From Selaginella tamariscina (Eukaryota > Streptophyta > Lycopodiopsida > Selaginellales > Selaginellaceae), in NCBI GenBank assembly GCA_003024785.1, contig PUQB01000296.1, forward strand, positions 313,898 to 377,897: 64,000 bases of DNA, written 5' to 3'. The position numbers and the translations under genes were made by a program. The notes beneath the pieces are model-generated. The model worked only from the letters and a program-made list of their open reading frames with translations. It ran no database searches and was not told where the DNA came from. Below, piece after piece: positions 55,728 through 64,000 of the stretch. Each line of letters begins with the position of its first letter. The stretch's first letter is position 1.

Positions 55728-56918
55728 GTGCCACATGTCAGAATGACAGAGTTCATGCAGGAAATGGATAATAATGCAGCTCAAAACATCGTTACCATGG
55801 GGGCCACTTCATCATCATTTTTATTGGCTTCAGTTCCGAAATCAATTTCTTCAGCGCATGCAATATCTGAATCTTGTAAGGATGATGTACAATTAAATGA
55901 TGAAGGGATAGGGCAACGAGAATAGTGGCAAACGGATAAATGTGAAAGGGAGCAAACAAGTGATTTGCAAAGTATTCAAGAGGCAACGCTATCTCATGTT
56001 ACTCATGGCCATATTGTGTTGTTGGATGTCAATGGTGTTCTGCTTCATCGACAAAGGCCCCAGGATAGAAAAAAGAAATCAAACAAGGAGATTTCATTCC
56101 TTGTCATGGTAAATTTCGATATGATATTATTTTTCGTCCAGGGTTGGATCGTCTCTTTCAAAAGCTTAAGGAGATGGGTGCGCTTGTGGGGATTTGGTCA
56201 TGCATGCAGATTCATAACTTAACACCTGTTGAATTTACTTAAGAAACATTGTAGTGTTGCAGAAGAGGTGATTCGTAAAGATTGGATTTTTGACCAGCGA
56301 ATATGTTATAAACCTCTCGAATTTCACAATATAAGAAAGGAAAGCAAGCCATACTTCTTCAAGAATGAAAGAATAATTGGGACTCATGGGGAGATCAGTC
56401 GCTTAAGGATAATGAAGAACGCACAGATGTTAGTAGTAGACGACTCTCCTCAGAAGGCTATGCTCAACCAAAACATTGCTTGTATTCATCCAATCACTTT
56501 CGATCCATATTCTGATACCGATATCATGGATGAGCTAGTGAACTACTTGGATACGTGCCTCAGAAAGAAGAATCTCGAAAATTTTTGTGAGCAGTATCCA
56601 CCGTATCATACATTTCCTGAAGCTTTTCTTTCTCGTGATATTGAATTTTATAAAATGAAGGATAGCAACCGGGCGCTTTATAATATTATTCTTAAGGAAC
56701 GTCAGTTTTTAGATGAGCCTTTATGCAGACCTTCTCTTATCACATCTTATGTATTAACAAGGATGGCAACTCCCAATTGCATTCGTGAGAGTGTTAAGTG
56801 GTGGCAACAACATCAAGATATTGACCAAAATGATTTGATTAATCCGGAGAGTGATGATTTAGACAAAATGAAGAAGATTTCTTTGTATGATAGGAAGAAA
56901 GTATTTATAAAAAATTAA
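55728..56918 (+). pseudogene. FCP1/NLI-interacting-factor-like HAD phosphatase gene, copy 2
   Basis: Same layout as 20351-21529. Motif I: GHIVLLDVNGVLLHR (about 56008-56052). The central FRPGLDRLFQKLKEMG and GIWSCM lie in a shifted frame (56135-56215). The long frame 56229-56918 contains EFHNIRKESKPYFFKNERII, QMLVVDDSPQKAMLNQNIAC and the helical C-terminus to YDRKKVFIKN. In this copy the C-terminal 229 residues are uninterrupted, whereas the copy-specific shifts near 55912-55930 damage the N-terminal part. The A-run frameshift after HRQRPQDRKKK is shared with copy 1. Confidence 0.63.
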
Positions 56919-57171
56919 CATGTTGATAAGAAAATGATTTCATTTGTAATTATGTTTGATAGTATTTCTTCATTATTGTAAACTATTTTTAGAATAATAT
57001 GAATATTCTAAGATATTTTAGGAATATTCCTTACTAAGTAAGGTTATTGAAGGATTAATTAATTAATTAATTAATATTTAAGGCTTAATTACATATTAAT
57101 TAAATGATTAATTAATAATTAAAACTTAAGTATTAATTAGTAATTTATTTTATATTCCCATTTTCACGTAT

Positions 57172-57198
57172 CATGCCCACTTTAGTTACAACGTGCAT
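57172..57198 (-). repeat. Right terminal inverted repeat, copy 2
   Basis: Same as 21791-21817. It is followed by TSD ATAA (57199-57202). Confidence 0.88.
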
Positions 57199-57900
57199 AT
57201 AAATTTATTATATAAGACTAGGACACATGCCCACTGTTGGTGGGCTTAATTATTTAATAATAATTTATCCCTTAACCTAGTTGTTATTCTTAACTTGATC
57301 AAGTTATTTCTAAGCTGGACCATTAAACCAATTATTATTCTTAATATTGTGAGTTTATTCTTATGTTGGACCCTTAATCCAGTTGTTATTATTAACATAA
57401 TGAGCTTATCCTTAATATTTTATGCATAAGCTTAATTATTTAACAATCTTTAACCCATTTATTTGATTCTTAAGCTAAACCCTTAATCCAATTGTTATCC
57501 TTAATGCGGTGAATTTATTCTTAAGTTAGACCCTGGACCCAATTCTTGTTCTTAACTTGGTGAATTTATTCTTAAGTTCTTATACATGGAGTTAACTATT
57601 TAATGACCCTTAACCCAATTAATATTCTTAACCTAATGAGTTTAGCATTAAGCTATATACTTAACTTCCTAGGTTAACTAGGTTAAACACCTTATGTATA
57701 GACTTTTAACCCAATTCTTATCCTTAACCCTGTGGGTTTATCGTTAATCACCCATGCCATGTGTGATGTGGATTTAGAATTTAGGGTGGCCATATAATGG
57801 GGCCATGTGAATTTAGATTTATGATGATCATTTATAAGGCATTGATGATAGATATACATTGAATAAATTTATTATATAAGATAGTACATGTGTCCATTGT
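57199..57900. repeat. Degenerate tandem repeat and duplicated flank, includes an empty site
   Basis: Units of about 60-70 bp of the type ACCCTTAATCCAATTGTTATCCTTAA...GAGTTTATTCTTAAG run from 57280 to 57760. AAATTTATTATATAAGA followed by GTTGGTGGGCTTAATTATTTAA occurs both at 57202-57260 (right flank of copy 2) and at 57867-57925, where it is joined to GATATACATTGAATAA without the transposon. No gene. Confidence 0.65.
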
Positions 57901-58295
57901 TGGTGGGCTTAATTATTTAATTAATAATTTACTATTACTCAATTGTTGCCCACTTTCCACTAGCGGGTGGTATTTGACCGGTAGTAAATTAAAATAATGC
58001 CACGCCATTAATTATTACTACCACTGTGCTTTTCCATTAGAGTGGTTAATTGAATTAAAAAATAAACTAGCAGTGCATAATTTTCATTTAACTGGTTATT
58101 ATAAAGAGGGTTTTTACATATATATATTATACATACATATGTAATAAATGTGCACCTACTCAGTATTTTTAATTAAAAAAATATATTAAATCTCCAACTT
58201 TTTCATTGTTATTTTCTTATATAGAATTATTAATTATAATTTACTAGTGTCTCTCTTTATATGTGTGTGTGTGTGTGTGGGTGTATAACAATGTA

Positions 58296-58330
<35 letters not shown>

Positions 58331-59020
58331 CACACACTATATATATATATTATATATATATATATTATACACAAGCATGTGGTTGTTGAGAGAAAGAGAG
58401 AGATCTTTCAGTTATTACATATTTCATATATAATATAAAATATATATATATATATATATAATTATATACTCACGTACATATGTATGTATGCTTATTTATA
58501 CATAAGAATTATTTATTTTGATTATACTTATAAAGAAATTTCTCATATATGTCATTTATGTCATAAAAAAAGACTCTTCAGAGATCTGCATATTATTTGC
58601 AATAACTTTGTTCTTTCTGCAAAATAAGTATATAAAATAATGTGTGTGTCTAATATATATATATATATATTCTTACATGTAAATGAGTGATATTTTGCTG
58701 AATCTTATGTTCGCTCTTTATTTTAAAGTTCTAATTTATCGTTTTTCATTGATTTTTTTGAAAGCTATAAAAAGCAAAACCTAATTTCATTAATCTTGAT
58801 ACACGTGTCATTCAATTATGCTCGGTAGTCATACAAGCGAGCAAAATTGCCTGATTATTTGGCTACCACCGAAAAAGCCATGTAGGCGCCACATAGGTGC
58901 CACGTAAGTGCCAATTAGAATAATTAAATAACCAGCAAGTGGAAAACTAAACCATAGTAAAATAAATAATTTCTTTTATTTTAATTGGTTGAGGCAATTA
59001 ACCACCCGCTAGTGGAAGTG
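57901..59020. other. AT-rich DNA with microsatellites
   Basis: (TG)n, (CA)n and (TA)n runs at 58260-58375 and 58435-58465. GCCACGTAAGTGCC / GGCGCCACATAGGTGCC repeats near 58885-58912. No gene is seen. Confidence 0.6.
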
Positions 59021-59440
59021 GGCCTTAGGTTCTTGGTGAGTTCTTAGGTTTTACTTAACTATTTAATAATTTTTTACCTAATTATTATTCTTAACATGAT
59101 GATTTTATTCCTAAGTTGAGCCCCTAATGCATTAACTTGGTGAGTTTATCACTAAACTAAAACCTTAATCTAATTGTTATCCTTAACTTGGTAATCTTAA
59201 CCTAGTTATTATCCTTAACTTAATGAGTTTATTCTTATTATTATATTTAACCTAACTCTTAACCCAGTTATATTTTTAAGCTAGACCCTTAACCCACCTT
59301 AACCTCATGAGTTTAGGATAACCATCAGATTGAATTTAGGATAACTATTAAAAGAAACTTAGGATGACTGTTGAATAGAATTTATGATGGCCTTTGGATA
59401 TAATTTAAGATTGGTTGTTGATGGGGTGTTCATAACAGAC
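59020..59440. repeat. Second block of the CCTTAACCCA-type degenerate repeat
   Basis: Repeats resembling those at 57280-57760 (CTTAACTTGGTGAGTTTATC...), then GATTGAATTTAGGATAACTAT units similar to the dispersed GTTTAAGATTTAAGATGG family. Confidence 0.55.
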
Positions 59441-59652
59441 AAATTTGATCTTTAATGATTAATATTTGCTAAAGAAATTATGCATATTTAATATATTTAA
59501 AATACACACACACATATATATAGGAATATTCAAGGACATTTAAAGAATATTCTATTGTGGGCCACATGAGATGAGTGTTTAACCATGGCACTTTGGCCCC
59601 AATCTATTTCATTACAAACTTATGAATTTACCTTTCAATTAAAATTAATTAA

Positions 59653-59715
59653 GGCCCATTAACTTAGTTGGTCAAAGCGTCATGTTAATAATGAGAATCG
59701 AAACTTGCATGGGCA
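59653..59715 (+). pseudogene. tRNA-Ile(AAU)-like module, deleted
   Basis: GGCCCATTAACTTAGTTGG at the start (box A-like) and CGAAACTTGCATGGGC at the end. Part of the anticodon and variable region is missing. Confidence 0.5.
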
Positions 59716-60232
59716 ATCGAAACATTTAAGGTAATGAGATTTAACATCCAAAGAATGTTCTAGGTCCATAAATCCAAAGAATATTCTTAAAATATTTATG
59801 AATATTTAGGGAATATTCTATTATAAGTAAATTTAACATCCAAAGAATATTCTAGGTCCATAAATCTAAAGAATATTTATTGACATCTAAGGAATATTCT
59901 ATTGTAAGTCACATGGGAGGAATATAAAGGTAAGTGTCTAATTGTGGCACCTGTTTCTATAAACTTACGAAACATTTCACTTCTACCACTAGTTAAGACC
60001 CATTATTTTAGTTGGTCAAAGCATCGTGTAAAGGATAATGAGCTTTAACATTTAAAGAATATTTTAGGTCCATAAAACCAAAGAATATTCTAGGAATATT
60101 ATGGACATCCTATGGAATGTTCTATTGTGGGCCACATAAGAGGAATATGAAGGTGAGTGTCTAACCATGACACATTTTCACTACAAACCTATGGATTATT
60201 TCAATTTTACTTTTCAATACAAACACAGTTAA

Positions 60233-60305
60233 GGCCTATTAGCTCAATTGGTCAAAGCGTTTGTTAATAACGCAAAGGTCGTAAGTTTGAAACTTATATG
60301 GGCCA
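60233..60305 (+). pseudogene. tRNA-Ile(AAU)-like module, best preserved
   Basis: 73 nt. Acceptor stem GGCCTAT/ATGGGCC pairs (one G-U). D arm TAGCTCAATTGG (box A). Anticodon loop TTAATAA with AAU. T arm GTAAG/CTTAT. Several stem mismatches, so probably not a working tRNA. Confidence 0.6.
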
Positions 60306-60689
60306 ATTTATTTGTACCATGGAACATTTAGAATAATGATTTTAAGATATTTATGGACACCTAAGGAATATTTTATTGTGGACCATGGAACATTTAGGGT
60401 AATAAGATTTAACATCTAAAGAAATATTTTAGGAGTATTTATGGACATCTAAGGAATATTTTATTGTGTGCCATATGAAAGGAATATGGTGAGTGTCTAC
60501 CATGGCACTTGGGCCCAATATGTTTCTTGTCATAGTTCTAACATGGTGGGTTGACTACCTGGGTAAAGATTGTGGTATATGTGGGTAAAAGACCCAAGCA
60601 GACTTGGGTCATCACGACTAGGGGCCTTTTCATAAACACCAATTGGCCCTTTGTCTAGTTGCATAAGGGGAGAGGGAAAGGTTCTAACA

Positions 60690-60760
60690 TTTGGTATTAA
60701 AGCGGTTTTGAGTTCGATTCTCATTAGGGGATGAACTTTGTAAAGCTCACATCACTAAGG
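60690..60760 (+). other. Possible decayed retroelement primer site
   Basis: TTTGGTATTAAAGCGG resembles the tRNA-Met primer site TGGTATCAGAGC placed after a ...TCTAACA LTR end. The preceding segment (60570-60670) recurs at 61140-61230. Weak. Confidence 0.2.
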
Positions 60761-60839
60761 TTAGCGCACTTGTCCTTGCCTAACTAAACCCCTCTGGCCC
60801 GATTAACATGTGATGTGAATACAAGTGAGCTAGGTGCGA

Positions 60840-61125
60840 GTCAAGCGTGACTAGAAACGCCTTTAGTTGCACCTTCTAGGAGGAAGGGCATGAGTAGAAA
60901 CGAGTATAGCCAGCGAGCTAGGTGCGAGTCAAGCGTGAGTAGAAACGCATTTAGTTGCACTTTTTAGGAGGAAGGGCATGAGTAGAAACGCCTCTGGTTG
61001 CACCTTCTAGGAGGAAGGGCATGAGTAGAAATGCCTCTGGTTGCACCTTCTAAGAGGAAGGGCATGAGTAGAAATGCCTCTGGTTGCACCTTCTAGGAGG
61101 AAGGACATGAGTAGAAATGCCACTA
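60840..61125. repeat. 43-bp minisatellite
   Basis: Three exact-period steps (starts 60990, 61033, 61076, next at 61119) of a unit containing GCCTCTGGTTGCACCTTCTA and GGAGGAAGGGCATGAGTAGA. More diverged units lie at 60860-60990. Confidence 0.88.
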
Positions 61126-62414
61126 AGGTTGGTGCATATTGGGATATGTAGGCAAAAGACCGGGTCATCACGACATGGGGCCCTCTCATAAACACCAATT
61201 GGCCCTTTGCCTAATTGCATAGGGTAGGACTCTAAGTCTTTTGCCTAATGGGGCCTTTGAGTCAGACTCTTAGGGTTATCTTGGAAGACTTTTAGGGTTA
61301 TCTTGGAAGACTTAACGTTGCTCAACATTGAATGGCCACTTGGCAGCCACGTGTTGCCGCGTGTTGACCCTTCGAGCTAAAACTCTGACAAAACTACAAA
61401 CCATTTCAACCATCAATATAAAAACTATTTAAAACCCATTATTTTTGGTCAAAGCATTGTGCTAAGGGTAGTGACCTTTAACATCTAAAGAATATTCTAG
61501 GTCCATAAAATCAAAGAATATTCTAGGAATATTAGGGATATTTATGGAATGTTCTATTGTGGGCCACAAGGAATATGAAGGTGAGTGTCTAACCATGATA
61601 CATGTTTCGCTACAAACCTATGGACCATTTCAATCCGTGCGTACATTGACGACCTTCTGATTCTCCAAAGAATATTTTAGGATAATGATTTTAAGAATAT
61701 TTATGAACATCTAAAGAATATTTTATTGTGGTCCACATGAAAGGAATATGAAGGTGACTGTTTACCATGGCACTTAGGCCCAATATGTTTCACTATAAAC
61801 TACGAACCATTTCAACCATTAATATAAAACTAGTTAAGACCCATTATCTTAATCATTATGTTAAGGGTAATGAGCTTTAACATTTAAAGAATATTCTAGG
61901 TCCATAAAACCAAAGGTCAATTTATTTGTACCATGGAACATTTATAATAATGATTTTAAAAATATTTATGGGGAATATTTTATTGTGGACAATAGAACAT
62001 ATAAGGTAATGAGATTTAACATATAAAGAATATTTTAGGAATATTTATGAACATTTAAAGAATATTTTATTGTGTGCCATATGAAAGGAATATGAAGGTG
62101 AGTGTCTACCATGGACTTGGGCCCAATATGTTTCACTATAAATTACAAATCATTTCAACCATCAATACACAACTATTTAAGACCCATTATTTTAGTTGGT
62201 CAAAGCATTGTGCTAAGGGTAATGAGCTTTAACATCTAAAGAATATTCTAAGTCCATAAAACTAAAGAATATTCTAGGAATATTATGGACATTTATGGAA
62301 TGTTCTATTGTGGGCCACATGAGAGGATATGAAGGTGAGTGTCTAACCATGACACATGTTTCGCTACAAACCTATGGACCGTTTCAATTTACCTTTTAAT
62401 ATAAATATTGTTAA

Positions 62415-62487
62415 GTTTATTAGATCAGTTGGTTAGAGCGTCTTGCTAATAATGCGAAAGTTGTAAGTTCAAAACTTACATGGGCCA
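62415..62487 (+). pseudogene. tRNA-Ile(AAU)-like module
   Basis: 73 nt. GATCAGTTGGTTAGAGCGTC, loop CTAATAA (AAU), T arm GTAAGTTCAAAACTTAC, end ATGGGCCA. The 5' acceptor strand is decayed. Confidence 0.58.
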
Positions 62488-62864
62488 ATTTATTTATTTA
62501 ACATACAAAGAATATTTTAGGAATATTTATGGACATTTAAGGAATATTTTATTATGAGCTACATGAAAGGAATATGAAGGTGAGTGTCTACCATGGCACT
62601 TGGGCCAATATGTTTCACTATAAACTACAAACCATTTCAACCATCAATACAAAACTAATTAAGACCCATTACAATATGGGTAATGAGCTTTAACATTTAA
62701 AGAATATTCTAAGTCCATAAAACCAAAGAATTTTCTAAGAATATTATAGACATTTATGGAATGTTTCTATTGTGGGCCACATGAGAGAATATGAAGGTGA
62801 GTGTATCTTTCACTACAAACGTATGGATTGTTTCAATTTTACTTTTCAATACAAACACAGTTAA

Positions 62865-62937
62865 GGCCCATTAGCTCAATTGGTCAAAGTGTTGTGCTAA
62901 TAATGTGAAGGTTGTAAGTTGGAAAATTACATTGACC
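62865..62937 (+). pseudogene. tRNA-Ile(AAU)-like module
   Basis: It starts GGCCCATTAGCTCAATTGG, with loop CTAATAA. The 3' acceptor strand is altered (ATTGACC). Confidence 0.58.
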
Positions 62938-63233
62938 GATTTATTTGTACCATGGAACATTTAGGGTAATGAGAATATTTTAAGTCCGTAAAAGCAAAGA
63001 ATATTCTAAGAATATTATGGACATTTTTGGAATGTTTTATTGTGGGCCATGAGAGGAATATGAAGGTGAGTGTCTAATGAGAATATTAGGTCCATAAAAC
63101 CAAAGAATATTCTAGGAATATTAATTGTGGGCCGCATCAGAGGAATATGAAGGTGAGTGTCTAACCATAACACATGTTTCAGTACGAATCGTTTCAATTT
63201 TACATTTTAATACAAACACAGTTAATGCCATTA

Positions 63234-63296
63234 ACCTAGTTGGTGAGAGCGTTGTGCTAATAATGCAAATGTCGTAGTTCAAAACTTACATGGGAC
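63234..63296 (+). pseudogene. tRNA-Ile(AAU)-like module, shortened
   Basis: ATGCCATTAACCTAGTTGG ... GTGCTAATAATGC ... GTTCAAAACTTACATGGG. Confidence 0.5.
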
Positions 63297-63465
63297 CATG
63301 AAACATTTAGGGTAATGAAATTTAACTTCAAAAAATATTTTAGAAATATTTATGGACATGTAAGGAATATTTTATTGTAGGCCACATGAAAGAATCTACC
63401 ATGCACTTGGCCAATATGTTTCACTACAAACTACAAACCTTTTCACTTCTACCTTGTAATACAAA

Positions 63466-63539
63466 GGCTTATTAGCTTAGTTGGTTAAAGCATTGTGTTA
63501 ATAACGTGAAGGTCGTAAGTTTAAGATTTTCATGGGCCA
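63466..63539 (+). pseudogene. tRNA-Ile(AAU)-like module
   Basis: GGCTTATTAGCTTAGTTGG, loop TTAATAA, GGTCGTAAGTTTAAG, end CATGGGCCA. Confidence 0.55.
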
Positions 63540-63540
63540 T

Positions 63541-63800
63541 TTCTTAACTTATTAATGAGATTTAAGATTCAAAGAATATTTTAGAAATATTTATGGACAT
63601 CTAAGGAATATTCTATTGTGGGCTAATTTATTAACTTATTAATGAGATTTAACATTCAAAGAATATTTTAGAAATATTTATGGACATCTAAGGTATTCTA
63701 TTGTGGGCTAATTTATTAACTTATTAATGAGATTTAACATTCAAAGAATATTTTAGAAATATTTATGGACATCTAAGGAATATTCTATTGTGGGCCACAT
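63541..63800. repeat. About 90-bp direct repeats, three tandem copies
   Basis: TTATTAATGAGATTTAACAT and the following AGAATATTTTAGAAATATTT...GTGGGCTAATTTATTAAC repeat with starts near 63549, 63639 and 63722. Confidence 0.75.
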
Positions 63801-63834
63801 GTGAAGGTGAGTGTCTACCATGGCACTTGGCCTT

Positions 63835-64000
63835 TGTCATAGTTTTTATTATGACTCCTTTTTACTTTGGATGATTGATTATTACTTACTGAACTAACTA
63901 TGACTCCTTTTTTACTTTGGACATTGATTGTTGTTGCATATTGAACTATGTTGATAAGTCCTAGGTGTAGAAGAAATAGGCCCGCTTAGTGCACTTAATA
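63835..64000 (+). repeat. Second copy of the dispersed repeat seen at 27480
   Basis: TTGTCATAGTTTTTATTATGACTCC ... GCTTAGTGCACTT matches 27487-27605, with an internal partial duplication. The window ends inside it. Confidence 0.6.

Larger units (their letters stand above)
42446..57198 (+). mobile_element. 14.75-kb TIR DNA transposon, copy 2
   Basis: Same structure as copy 1 (7226-21817), same orientation, with its own TSD. The two copies align along their whole length. In the right 5 kb the differences I saw are largely single-base indels. Differences also occur in palindrome arrays A and B, where copy 2 has extra repeats. Copy 2 has longer open frames in the transposase N-terminal half and in the methyltransferase C-terminal half. 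Confidence 0.93.
59500..63835 (+). repeat. Tandem array of decayed units carrying tRNA-Ile(AAU)-like modules
   Basis: Units of roughly 250-450 bp share, in order: AAAGAATATTCTAGG; a TTATGGACATCTAAGGAATA segment; a TTCTATTGTGGGCCACATGA segment; AATATGAAGGTGAGTGTCTA; CACTACAAACTACAAACCAT; and then a tRNA-like segment (GGCCCATTAGCTCAGTTGG type) or a truncated form (GACCCATTATTTTAGTTGG). About ten units are recognisable with insertions between them. No protein gene. Confidence 0.75.

Noticed and set aside
7226..57198. The two 14.6-kb copies as a plain segmental duplication
   Set aside because: The similarity stops exactly at the TIRs, each copy has its own TSD, and empty relatives exist for both sites.
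60233..60305. Functional tRNA-Ile gene
   Set aside because: Anticodon stem and D stem have mismatches and one base is missing; it belongs to a decayed repeat family.

Overview
The window reads as nuclear DNA of a land plant. The evidence is short spliceosomal introns, interstitial Arabidopsis-type telomere words (CCCTAAA)n, Ty3/gypsy chromodomain retrotransposons, a hevein-type chitin-binding gene and degenerate tRNA-Ile(AAU)-derived repeats. The repertoire (DUF7869-type transposase genes, self-priming chromoviruses) suggests a non-seed plant such as a bryophyte, lycophyte or fern, but the species cannot be fixed from sequence alone. Almost everything here is mobile or repetitive DNA; only one ordinary host-type gene is recognisable.

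Layout. 1-5730: a Ty3/gypsy element on the minus strand (Gypsy-1; its 3' LTR is cut by the window edge). 5782-25640: a large inverted duplication. Its left arm (5782-7225 plus 21818-22310) is split by copy 1 of a 14.6-kb DNA transposon (7226-21817). A hevein-like gene (22626-23149, minus) lies beyond it, and the right arm (23815-25640) lacks both the transposon and the gene. 25640-30476: AT-rich DNA with small mobile-element fragments. 30477-42325: Gypsy-2 (minus), interrupted by a nested Gypsy-3 (plus, 33752-39521, TSD GTACT). 42446-57198: copy 2 of the 14.6-kb transposon. 57199-64000: degenerate tandem repeats, microsatellites, a 43-bp minisatellite and many repeat units carrying tRNA-Ile-like modules.

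The most interesting object is the twice-present 14.6-14.75-kb transposon. It has 27-bp terminal inverted repeats (ATGCANGTTGTAAC...) and 4-bp target duplications that differ between copies (TTGT, ATAA), and both insertions are confirmed by related empty sites inside this window. It carries two divergent transcription units. On the minus strand is a DUF7869/RNase H-like transposase candidate. On the plus strand is a multi-exon gene combining a ParB/sulfiredoxin-like domain with a beta-class amino-methyltransferase-like fold, followed by an FCP1/NLI-type HAD phosphatase-like gene. Both units appear to start with a leader exon followed by a long first intron, and each of these introns is filled with dozens of copies of an 18-bp perfect palindrome (GGCGGGATTAATCCCGCC). 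The middle of the element holds telomere-like repeats. The reading frames carry frameshifts, several shared by both copies.

The three gypsy elements share a Tf1-like self-priming arrangement: the 12 bases predicted to start the mRNA (about 32 bp after the LTR TATA box) are exactly complementary to the 12 bases placed 2 bp after the 5' LTR, and no tRNA-Met primer site is present.
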